Assembly (NCBI GenBank): GCA_964537965.1
Contig: CAZIDB010000265.1
Coordinates: 1-6,194, forward strand
Reading direction: 5' to 3'
Origin: SURF-24 sp964537965
GTDB lineage: Bacteria; Bacteroidota; Ignavibacteria; Ignavibacteriales; SURF-24
Length of the DNA: 6,194 bases
The stretch's first letter is position 1; each line of letters begins with the position of its first letter. The notes below the pieces were generated by a model that saw only the letters and a list, made by a program, of their open reading frames with translations, had not been told where the DNA came from and did not search any database. Shown piece by piece: positions 1-6,037 of the stretch. The translations under genes were made by a program, and so were the position numbers.

Positions 1-240
1 CGCTTCTGAAGGATGACCGGAAAGAAGTTTTGTTGTGTCAAACATCGGTCCCATTGCAGTAAATACTTTTGGTGAATGACAATCGTTGCAACCACCTAAA
101 TTTACAAGATATTTTCCCTTTGTAACAATTTCATCCGGTGACATTGCTTTGGCTTCTTCATTTTTAGAACAGTTGAGTTGGAGAAAAATTGAAAAAATAA
201 TTGCAGAGAAAAGAAAAATTAGTGCTATATATTTTTTCAT
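1..240 (-). CDS. Exported c-type cytochrome, N-terminal part (runs off left edge)
   Basis: The frame opens with ATG at 238-240 and stays open for 80 codons to the window edge, so the C-terminus is missing. The protein starts M-K-K, followed by a hydrophobic stretch at about residues 5-20 and a cysteine at 24 (QLNC). This looks like a signal peptide, probably of the lipoprotein type, although Asn just before the Cys is unusual for a lipobox. A charged linker follows, then the single visible haem-binding motif CNDCH at residues 51-55 (C51, C54, H55) after a GKYLVNLGG segment. Later GP and SGHP segments resemble small cytochromes annotated as c-type or c-553-like in this bacterial group. The expected role is periplasmic or membrane-attached electron transfer; the partner is unknown. 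A purine-rich AAAGGA lies 6 bases before the ATG and supports the start. A second haem site could lie outside the window. The cytochrome call is firm; the subfamily is uncertain. Confidence 0.85.
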   Translation of the reverse strand, partial: MKKYIALIFLFSAIIFSIFLQLNCSKNEEAKAMSPDEIVTKGKYLVNLGGCNDCHSPKVFTAMGPMFDTTKLLSGHPSEA

Positions 241-290
241 AGAGATTCCTTTCTTTTAGTTTGTTTATTACAATTTACGGAAACACCCTC

Positions 291-320
291 TGTATAATAA
301 ACTAAGATTGTTTCAATCAA
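291..320 (-). promoter_or_regulatory. Possible promoter of the cytochrome gene
   Basis: On the minus strand TTGATT (320-315) and TATACA (296-291) are separated by 18 bases and lie about 50 bases before the cytochrome ATG at 240. The match to a sigma-70-type promoter is fair, but the region is AT-rich and such pairs arise by chance. It lies between the dehydratase stop and the cytochrome start, where an independent promoter would be expected. Confidence 0.25.
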
Positions 321-395
321 AATCAAGTAAATTTTAAGAAAGGTTACGAAATGTATTTTGCTGAAGAGAAATATTAGAAAGGACTTTTGAATCTT

Positions 396-683
396 TTATT
401 TGAAGAAGAGTGATTCAATTGCCTCGGCAAGTTTAAAATCATTGTTAGTTACTCCACCTTTGCTATGCGTTGTAAGAGTAATAATTACTTTGTTATACGA
501 GTGAAGATTAATATCAGGATGATGATCAATTCTTTCAGCTTCTTCGGCAATTTTATTAATAAAGGTTATAGCACTTATAAAATTCTCAAGTTTAAATTCT
601 TTTTGAATTGATTTCCCGGTATAATTCCAGCCTAACAAATTTGGCAGTTTCGAATGGATTTCTTCTTCAGTCAGTTTATTCAT
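396..683 (-). CDS. phhB: Pterin-4a-carbinolamine dehydratase (4a-hydroxytetrahydrobiopterin dehydratase)
   Basis: This complete 95-aa protein has the usual length for the PCD/DCoH family. Known family members dehydrate 4a-hydroxytetrahydropterin to quinonoid dihydropterin, recycling the cofactor of aromatic amino acid hydroxylases; stand-alone bacterial copies have also been linked to molybdopterin metabolism. The signature is clear: the E-x(3)-HHP motif with H54, H55 and P56, then Y63-N-K-V, the third active-site histidine H73 in LTTH, and D82 in the final helix before LAEAIE. The loop between HHP and the tyrosine is one residue longer than in the human enzyme as I recall it, which the family tolerates. 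The N-terminal L-P-N-L-LGW segment is also typical. The ATG at 683 has a GGAAAGAAGA purine run just upstream. No phenylalanine hydroxylase or other pterin enzyme is visible nearby, so the physiological substrate is open. The gene starts 134 bases after the clpC stop on the same strand. Confidence 0.93.
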   Translation of the reverse strand: MNKLTEEEIHSKLPNLLGWNYTGKSIQKEFKLENFISAITFINKIAEEAERIDHHPDINLHSYNKVIITLTTHSKGGVTNNDFKLAEAIESLFFK

Positions 684-817
684 ATCATCTTCTTTCCGAA
701 AGATTGTTTAAAAACAAACTGACTATCGATCATTACCCTCTTAATTCGTTCCTTCCACTTTTGAGCAATAACCAATAGTCAATTTGCTGTACATGAATCA
801 ACAATATACTATCCAAT

Positions 818-3343
818 TTAGATTTCAGAAGACTCTGTCTTTTCCTCATGTTTATCAGTCTCATCCGGGGCAGTTGTTTCAACTATATCTTCAACAAAGC
901 TCAGTTCATCAAGTCCTTCAAAATGTTTAACAAGAATTTTGCTTCCCTGTTTAAATACACCTTTAAGGATTTCTTCTGCCATCGGATCTTCAACAAATTT
1001 CTGAATTGCGCGTTTAAGAGGACGCGCTCCGAACTTAGGATCAAATCCTTTGTTAACAAGAAATCCTTTAGCGGAATCATCCAATGATAATTCCATCTTA
1101 TTCTGCTTAACATTATCAAGAAGATCTTTTATTTCTATATCGATTATTTGCAGAATGTCATCTTTCTCAAGACTTCTGAACACGATTGTTTCATCAATCC
1201 TGTTCAGGAATTCCGGGTTAAACAATCGTCTTACCGCTTCATCAATTGTGCTCTTCATATTATCATATTTGCTCTGCTCGGTTGTGGAACCGAAACCCAT
1301 TCCACCGGTAACTTTTATTTCCTTAGTACCAACATTCGATGTCATTATAATAATTGTATTTTTAAAGTCTACTCTCCTGCCAAGACTATCAGTAAGAATT
1401 CCGTCATCAAGAACCTGGAGCAGAATATTAAAAACATCCGGATGAGCTTTTTCAATTTCATCCAACAGTACAACTGAATATGGTTTTCTCCTAACGCGTT
1501 CGGTTAATTGTCCGCCTTCTTCATAGCCAACATATCCCGGAGGTGCGCCTACAAGTCTTGAAACCGTAAACTTCTCCATGTACTCGCTCATATCAATCCT
1601 GATCAAAGCATCTTCTGAATCAAATAAGTAGCGGGCAAGTACTTTTGCAAGTTCTGTTTTACCTACACCTGTTGGACCAAGAAATATGAAACTACCAATC
1701 GGTTTGTTAGGATTTTTCAATCCTGCCCTTGTTCTTCTTATTGCTTTGGTAAGTTTTGCAACGGCTTCATCCTGACCAACAATAACACCCTTAAGAGTCT
1801 TTTCCATCTTCATAAGTTTTTCAGTTTCTGCCTGAACAACTCTTGTAACAGGAATTCCTGTCATCATAGATACAACAGTAGCAATGTCATCTTCAGAAAC
1901 ATCATAAACAACATCCTGCATTTTAGCGTCCCATTCACGTTTAGCTAACTCAAGATCAGATTGCAGGTTTCTTTCCCTGTCACGTAATCTTGCAGCTTCT
2001 TCATAATCCTGCCTCTTTACAACTTTTACTTTTTCCTGCCGCACTTTTTCAATTTCATCTTCAAGTGTCAGAATTTCTTCAGACACAGAGAAATTTCCCA
2101 TATGAACTCTTGAGCCTGCTTCGTCAAGTACATCAATTGCTTTATCAGGTAAATAGCGGTCGGTAATGTACCTATCGCTTAATCTGACTGAAGAGTCGAT
2201 TGCTTTCTCAGAATATTTTACGTGATGATGTTCTTCATATTTGAATTTAATATTCTGAAGTATCTGAATTGTTTCATCTACTGTTGGCGGATCAACCATT
2301 ACTTTCTGGAAGCGTCTGTCCAAAGCGCCGTCAGTCTCAATATATTTTCTATATTCATCTAAAGTTGTAGCGCCAATACATTGAATATCACCTCTTGCCA
2401 ACGCAGGTTTGAACATATTGGAAGCATCAAGCGAACCTGAAGCTCCACCGGCGCCGACTATTGTATGTAATTCATCTATAAAGAGAATAACATCAGTAGC
2501 TTTTTCAAGCTCTGTCATTAAAGCTTTCATTCGCTCTTCAAACTGCCCACGGTATTTTGTTCCGGCAACCAAACCGGCAATATCTAATGTAACTACTCTT
2601 TTATCCTGTAAAATTCTCGGCACTTTTCTTTGTACAATTCTAAGTGCAAGACCTTCTGCAATTGCAGTTTTACCAACACCCGGTTCACCAATAAGAACAG
2701 GATTGTTCTTTTTCCTTCGGCTTAATACCTGGGCAACTCTTTCAATTTCCTTTTCACGACCAATTACCGGATCAAGTTTATCTTCAATAGCTAATTTTGT
2801 TAAGTCTCTTCCAAAGTTATCCAGCACAGGAGTTTTGGTTCTTTCAAACTTCTTTTCACCTGAAGGTGGTGGAGTTGTAGATGAAGAGATTGGATCTCTC
2901 GGATTTTTGCTGTTAAGAATATTATTTAATTCCGCACGCGCATTTTCATAAGTTACGTTAAACTGATGAAGTATCTGCGTGGCAATATTGTCTTCATCTC
3001 TTAAAAGTGATAGCAGGATGTGTTCTGTTCCGATTACATCCGATTTATAAATTTTTGATTCAATCTGGGTAATTTTCAATACTTTTTCAGCTTGTTTTGT
3101 AAGCGGAATGTTCCCAATAGTCAGGGTTCCACCAGCAGCCCTTACAGTATCTTCAATTGCTTTTTTAAGTTTAACAAGATCAACATCAAGATTGCGAAGA
3201 ATCCTTACCGCCATTCCCTGGCCTTCCCTTATTATTCCAAGCAACAGGTGCTCTGTGCCAATATAATCATGGCCAAGCCTTAAAGCTTCTTCGCGGCTTA
3301 ATCTAATAACATCCTGGACTCTTTCTGAGAAATTTCCGTCCAT
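818..3343 (-). CDS. clpC: ClpC, ATP-dependent Clp protease ATP-binding subunit
   Basis: This 841-aa Hsp100/Clp AAA+ unfoldase would feed substrates to ClpP in the cytoplasm. The N-domain (about 1-145) has two Clp_N repeats, each with an IGTEH(L/I)LL segment. The first AAA+ module has Walker A GEPGVGKT (219-226), pore loop KYRG (263-266), Walker B D290-E291 and arginines 343-344 in LDRRF. The middle domain carries a UVR motif (about 443-457, QDYEEAARLRDRE), which separates ClpC from ClpA and ClpB. The second module has Walker A GPTGVGKT (556-563), pore loop GYVG (603-606), Walker B D628-E629, arginine finger R715 in FLNR and sensor-2 R774 in GAR. A GMGF loop (around 682-684) matches the [LIV]GF-type ClpP-docking loop with Met first. 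The C-terminal 25 residues are an acidic tail. All catalytic residues are present. The frame is open to a TTG at 3415, but the ATG at 3343 starts the canonical N-terminus (MDGNFSERVQDV) and has AGAGG 7 bases upstream. No CtsR or CIRCE operator was seen. Confidence 0.97.
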   Translation of the reverse strand: MDGNFSERVQDVIRLSREEALRLGHDYIGTEHLLLGIIREGQGMAVRILRNLDVDLVKLKKAIEDTVRAAGGTLTIGNIPLTKQAEKVLKITQIESKIYKSDVIGTEHILLSLLRDEDNIATQILHQFNVTYENARAELNNILNSKNPRDPISSSTTPPPSGEKKFERTKTPVLDNFGRDLTKLAIEDKLDPVIGREKEIERVAQVLSRRKKNNPVLIGEPGVGKTAIAEGLALRIVQRKVPRILQDKRVVTLDIAGLVAGTKYRGQFEERMKALMTELEKATDVILFIDELHTIVGAGGASGSLDASNMFKPALARGDIQCIGATTLDEYRKYIETDGALDRRFQKVMVDPPTVDETIQILQNIKFKYEEHHHVKYSEKAIDSSVRLSDRYITDRYLPDKAIDVLDEAGSRVHMGNFSVSEEILTLEDEIEKVRQEKVKVVKRQDYEEAARLRDRERNLQSDLELAKREWDAKMQDVVYDVSEDDIATVVSMMTGIPVTRVVQAETEKLMKMEKTLKGVIVGQDEAVAKLTKAIRRTRAGLKNPNKPIGSFIFLGPTGVGKTELAKVLARYLFDSEDALIRIDMSEYMEKFTVSRLVGAPPGYVGYEEGGQLTERVRRKPYSVVLLDEIEKAHPDVFNILLQVLDDGILTDSLGRRVDFKNTIIIMTSNVGTKEIKVTGGMGFGSTTEQSKYDNMKSTIDEAVRRLFNPEFLNRIDETIVFRSLEKDDILQIIDIEIKDLLDNVKQNKMELSLDDSAKGFLVNKGFDPKFGARPLKRAIQKFVEDPMAEEILKGVFKQGSKILVKHFEGLDELSFVEDIVETTAPDETDKHEEKTESSEI

Positions 3344-3357
3344 ATTATAACCTCTGT
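3344..3357 (-). promoter_or_regulatory. Ribosome binding site that fixes the clpC start
   Basis: Reading the minus strand, ACAGAGG (3357-3351) is followed by TTATAAT and then the ATG at 3343. AGAGG is a good Shine-Dalgarno core at 7-base spacing. It supports the internal ATG over the upstream TTG at 3415 in the same frame. Confidence 0.7.
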
Positions 3358-3386
3358 AACTAATTGTTTTTTTAATATCCGGAATA

Positions 3387-3415
3387 AATATAACCATAGA
3401 TAAACCTTCAATCAA
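3387..3415 (-). promoter_or_regulatory. Candidate sigma-70-type promoter for clpC
   Basis: On the minus strand TTGATT (3415-3410) and TATATT (3392-3387) are separated by exactly 17 bases. Transcription would start near 3380, giving a leader of about 37 bases that contains the AGAGG ribosome binding site before the ATG at 3343. The TTG that could extend the frame upstream is part of this -35 box and would lie outside the transcript. The call rests on the consensus match and position only. Confidence 0.45.
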
Positions 3416-3429
3416 GCCTATATATTTAA

Positions 3430-3449
3430 CAGACGATTTAAGTCATCTG
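3430..3449. promoter_or_regulatory. Imperfect 20-base dyad upstream of the clpC promoter, possible operator
   Basis: CAGACGATTTAAGTCATCTG is symmetric at 8 of its 10 base pairs around the central TTAA; the mismatched pairs are 3434/3445 and 3437/3442. It lies 14 bases upstream of the proposed clpC -35 box and about 115 bases upstream of the helicase -35 box, where an activator or repressor site could sit. It matches neither CIRCE nor the CtsR heptad repeat. With only one copy in view it may be chance. Confidence 0.25.
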
Positions 3450-3564
3450 GTATTAAAAACAAATAAACAGCCTATAAAATTCAATTTAGAATATTTTTTT
3501 ACTGCCCGGCAAATTTTTTTATTAATGATGCTACTACTACCGGTAGAAATAATTAAATTAGCCT

Positions 3565-3594
3565 TTGAAAATTAAACTAATTGAAATGTATATA
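3565..3594 (+). promoter_or_regulatory. Candidate promoter for the UvrD-like helicase gene
   Basis: TTGAAA (3565-3570) and TATATA (3589-3594) are separated by 18 bases. Transcription would begin near 3601, leaving only about 12 bases before the ATG at 3613. The leader would have no Shine-Dalgarno sequence; the bases before the ATG are only A and T. Leaders of this A/T-only kind are common in the Bacteroidetes-Chlorobi group. The AT-rich setting makes a chance match possible. Confidence 0.4.
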
Positions 3595-3612
3595 AAGAAA
3601 TAAAATTATTTT

Positions 3613-5613
3613 ATGGCCAAGAAGTACACGCTTACTAAAATCAGCTCTCTTCAGAATAAAAGAACCGAAGTGGATGAATCCCGGTTTACTATCAGGTATA
3701 AATCAGAATTAAACGATTCTCAGTATGAAGCTGTAACTTCCATTGATGGAAATTACCTTGTAATTGCCGGTGCGGGAACAGGTAAAACCAGGACACTTGT
3801 TTACAGGGTTGCAAGATTAGTAGAAATGGGCATCGACCCGAAATCAATTCTCCTTTTAACATTTACAAGAAAAGCCGCCAATGAGATGATGAACAGAGCT
3901 TCAGTTCTTCTTGATAACCGTTGTTCTAAAATTAATGGCGGAACATTCCATTCGTTTGCAAATATTACACTTAGAAAATACGCTAAGGTAATCGGATTGG
4001 ATTCAGGGTTTACCATTCTTGATCAATCCGATAGTGAAGATATAATTAATTTAATCCGTTCTCAGCTTAACCTTGCTGATATTAAAAAACGATTCCCCAA
4101 AAAACAGACAATCTTCAGCATTATTAGTTTCAGCGTAAATACAGGCAAAGCTATTCCTGATATACTTAAAGAAGAATATCCTCATTTCTTTGAATTCATC
4201 GATAAGATTCTTGAAATAGAAAAGGTTTATACTTCCTATAAACATAAGAATAATCTGCTGGATTATGATGATCTTCTTGTTTACCTGAATAAATTTCTTA
4301 ATGATTCCAACTCTGCCGCCAAATCCTTTTTATCCACCATCAGGTATATAATGATTGATGAGTACCAGGATACGAATAAATTGCAGGCAGAAATTGTTAA
4401 AGGACTTGCAAGATACAATAATAACGTTATGGTTGTTGGTGATGACTCACAATCAATTTATTCTTTCCGCGGTGCAAATTTCAAAAACATCATGGATTTC
4501 CCTCTTCAATTTGAAGGAACAACAATTCTTAAGTTGGAAGAAAATTACAGAAGCACTCAGGAAATTCTGAATTTTACCAATCACGTTATTGAAAACGCAA
4601 TAGAGAAATATCCGAAATATCTTTTTACGCGCAGAGGCAGCGGAGAACTGCCGGCAATAATCTCCGCATCTACGGAGAATATGCAATCGAAGTTTATAGT
4701 TGACAGGATTCTTGAACTTAGAGAAGAAGGAATTCCTTTGCAGGATATTGCTGTATTGTTCAGATCATCCTATTCCTCTTTTGATCTTGAAATAGAATTG
4801 AATAAAGCAAATATTCCATTTCAGAAATTCGGGGGAATGAAATTTATAGAAACTGCTCACGTTAAAGATGTTCTTGCATTCCTGAGAATTGCTGCTAACC
4901 CTAAAGATGTTGTAAGCTGGTTCAGGATTTTACTTTTACATGAAGGAATCGGTCCTAAAAAAGCTCAAAGAATAATTGATGAAATTTCCACTTCACGTTT
5001 ATCAATAAAGGTTAATCCTGAAGCGGTTGTACCCGATAAATATGATGATAAAATTGTAAAGTTGTTCATGCTGCTTAATTCAATTCATACTAAACAGGAA
5101 TTGCCGAGTAAAAAAGCGGAACAGGTAATGCAATACTATGAGCCTCTGTTCAAAGCAAAGTACGATGATTTTAACAAGCGCAGAAAGGACCTTGAGATAT
5201 TTTTAAACATAACTGAGAATTATAGAAGTCTCGATTCTCTGCTTGCTGATATGGCTCTTGATCCACCGCTTGAAAGTGTTATTGATGTTGATGCTGAAGC
5301 TAAGGAAGATGAATTCATTACTCTTTCAACAATTCATTCTGCAAAAGGACTTGAATGGCATAGTGTATTTATAATTCATGCATTGGAAGGATATTTCCCA
5401 ATCAGCAGATCTTTCGATAGCCTTGAAGATCTTGAAGAAGAGCGAAGACTTATGTATGTAGCTTCAACAAGAGCAAAACAAAATCTTTACATTTGTTATC
5501 CAATGCATATTTTTGACCGTGAAAAAGGTATGACATTTTCAAAACCTTCCAGGTTTATTGCAGGAATTAAGGATGATCTTGCCGAAGAATGGCTGCTCGA
5601 AGAAGACTTCTGA
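3613..5613 (+). CDS. UvrD/Rep-family superfamily 1A DNA helicase
   Basis: This 666-aa ATP-dependent 3'-5' DNA helicase has every SF1A motif in order: Q-motif Gln 37 in LNDSQYEAV, Walker A GAGTGKT (53-59, K58), motif Ia LLLTFTRKAANEM (80-92), motif Ib GTFHSFA (110-116), the LLDYDDLL segment (215-222), motif II IDEYQD (248-253, D249-E250), motif III VVGDDSQSIYSFRGA (274-288), motif IV EENYRST (309-315), motif V TIHSAKGLEW (573-582) and motif VI RRLMYVASTRAK (611-622). Residues of about 380-560 would form the 2B region. The family acts in nucleotide excision repair, mismatch repair, replication restart and removal of stalled polymerases. The length is close to E. coli Rep and shorter than UvrD or PcrA; the protein ends about 45 residues after motif VI, so the C-terminal extension of UvrD/PcrA is missing. 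No nuclease domain is present, which rules out RecB or AddA. The choice between uvrD, pcrA and rep cannot be settled here. The gene is divergent from clpC. No Shine-Dalgarno precedes the ATG, and the roughly 32 residues before the Q-motif are not diagnostic, so the start is less certain than the product. Confidence 0.95.
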   Translation: MAKKYTLTKISSLQNKRTEVDESRFTIRYKSELNDSQYEAVTSIDGNYLVIAGAGTGKTRTLVYRVARLVEMGIDPKSILLLTFTRKAANEMMNRASVLLDNRCSKINGGTFHSFANITLRKYAKVIGLDSGFTILDQSDSEDIINLIRSQLNLADIKKRFPKKQTIFSIISFSVNTGKAIPDILKEEYPHFFEFIDKILEIEKVYTSYKHKNNLLDYDDLLVYLNKFLNDSNSAAKSFLSTIRYIMIDEYQDTNKLQAEIVKGLARYNNNVMVVGDDSQSIYSFRGANFKNIMDFPLQFEGTTILKLEENYRSTQEILNFTNHVIENAIEKYPKYLFTRRGSGELPAIISASTENMQSKFIVDRILELREEGIPLQDIAVLFRSSYSSFDLEIELNKANIPFQKFGGMKFIETAHVKDVLAFLRIAANPKDVVSWFRILLLHEGIGPKKAQRIIDEISTSRLSIKVNPEAVVPDKYDDKIVKLFMLLNSIHTKQELPSKKAEQVMQYYEPLFKAKYDDFNKRRKDLEIFLNITENYRSLDSLLADMALDPPLESVIDVDAEAKEDEFITLSTIHSAKGLEWHSVFIIHALEGYFPISRSFDSLEDLEEERRLMYVASTRAKQNLYICYPMHIFDREKGMTFSKPSRFIAGIKDDLAEEWLLEEDF

Positions 5614-5657
5614 TTCTTCAATTCATTTTTATCTTCTGTTCATACTGAGCGAATTTA

Positions 5658-5672
5658 TCAGACATAGTCTGA
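5658..5672. repeat. Perfect inverted repeat inside the first long unit
   Basis: TCAGAC-ATA-GTCTGA has a 6-base perfect stem and a 3-base loop. It lies in the extra segment that the 39-base units lack. No T-tract follows on either strand, so it does not look like a terminator. Confidence 0.7.
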
Positions 5673-5716
5673 GCCGAATCATAAATTGAATCATCTGGTC
5701 ATACTGAGCGGATTTA

Positions 5717-5731
5717 TCAGACATAGTCTGA
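5717..5731. repeat. Perfect inverted repeat inside the second long unit
   Basis: The same TCAGAC-ATA-GTCTGA hairpin recurs 59 bases after the first copy. It is unchanged although the surrounding unit differs at several bases (for example GAGCGG in place of GAGCGA). Confidence 0.7.
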
Positions 5732-5852
5732 GTCGAAGTATAAGTTGAATCATCTACTGTCATACTGAGCGAAGTCGAATCATAAATTAATCTTCCGGTC
5801 ATACTGAGCGAAGTCGAATCATAAATTAATCTTCCGGTCATACTGAGCGAAG

Positions 5853-5952
5853 NNNNNNNNNNNNNNNNNNNNNNNNNNNNNNNNNNNNNNNNNNNNNNNN
5901 NNNNNNNNNNNNNNNNNNNNNNNNNNNNNNNNNNNNNNNNNNNNNNNNNNNN
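5853..5952. other. Assembly gap of exactly 100 N
   Basis: Every base from 5853 to 5952 is N. A run of exactly 100 is the usual placeholder for a gap of unknown size, so distances across it are not reliable. It falls inside a repeat unit, which explains why assembly failed there. Confidence 0.95.
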
Positions 5953-5976
5953 TCGAAGTATGAATGGTGCTATCCT

Positions 5977-6012
5977 TTAAAATAAAAAACCCGGCTCTTT
6001 CAAACCGGGTTT
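5977..6012 (-). terminator. Intrinsic terminator of the T9SS-domain gene
   Basis: On the minus strand AAACCCGG (6012-6005) and CCGGGTTT (5994-5987) form a perfect 8-base stem around a 10-base loop, followed by TTTTTTATTTT with the T-run partly overlapping the stem. It starts 25 bases after the stop codon at 6038. The plus-strand side has only three T after the stem, so termination of the helicase transcript from the other direction should be weaker. Confidence 0.88.
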
Positions 6013-6037
6013 CGTAACAAGCAATCAAGCTTCTTTC

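Larger units (their letters stand above)
5641..5962. repeat. Tandem array of CATACTGAGCG-headed repeats, interrupted by a gap
   Basis: Five unit heads reading CATACTGAGCG begin at 5641, 5700, 5761, 5800 and 5839. The first two units are long (59 and 61 bases). The third and fourth are 39 bases and identical to each other. The fifth is cut by the N run at 5853. After the gap TCGAAGTATG (5953-5962) closes the array. Each unit continues with a CGAA and an AT-rich tail ending in ATCATCTGGT or ATCTTCCGGT. CATACT at the head and AGTATG after the gap are reverse complements, so a complete element could form a stem; the internal short units carry ATCATA instead and cannot pair this way. The position between convergent 3' ends suits a dispersed REP-like intergenic element. 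I recall similar repeats in Bacteroidetes-Chlorobi genomes but cannot verify it here. Confidence 0.9.
5614..6037. other. Gene-free region between convergent genes: repeat array, assembly gap and terminator
   Basis: These 424 bases separate the helicase stop from the stop codon of the T9SS-domain gene. They contain a short AT-rich lead-in (5614-5640), the tandem repeat array (5641-5962) interrupted by 100 N, and an intrinsic terminator (5977-6012). The open frames that cross this stretch translate the repeats or the N run and are not genes. No terminator with a T-tract was found for the helicase transcript. Confidence 0.85.

Noticed and set aside
704..717. TTGTTT-AA-AAACAA hairpin before the dehydratase gene
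   Set aside because: The stem is nearly all A-T with a 2-base loop, too weak for a terminator or riboswitch.
721..780. GACTAT and ATAGTC at the two ends of a 60-base stretch between clpC and the dehydratase gene
   Set aside because: A 6-base inverted repeat with a 48-base spacer is likely chance, and no structure connects the arms.
848..3283. Several open frames of 63-180 codons on both strands inside clpC
   Set aside because: They overlap a fully conserved ClpC frame, have no family-like composition or ribosome binding site that I can see, and are shadows of the real gene.
3493..3530. TGCCCGGCA between two T-tracts, terminator-like at first sight
   Set aside because: The inverted repeat leaves only a one-base loop, so no stable hairpin can form, and it lies in a divergent promoter region where a terminator is not expected.
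3537..3546. Perfect 10-base palindrome CTACCGGTAG in the divergent control region
   Set aside because: A 10-base palindrome is expected by chance about once per thousand bases, and there is no second copy or clear spacing to a promoter.
3801..4686. Open frames of 64-77 codons overlapping the helicase gene
   Set aside because: They lie within conserved helicase motifs in other frames and show no protein-like features of their own.
5629..5841. Minus-strand 70-codon frame with repeated peptide MTGRLIYDSTSLS
   Set aside because: The peptide repetition simply reflects translation of the 39-base DNA repeats, whose length is a multiple of three. No start signal or known family was seen.
5641..5962. 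CRISPR array
   Set aside because: Consecutive 39-base units are identical throughout with no unique spacers, and no cas genes are in view.
5819..6028. Minus-strand 69-codon frame across the N run
   Set aside because: About half of it is undetermined sequence and the rest is repeat and terminator.
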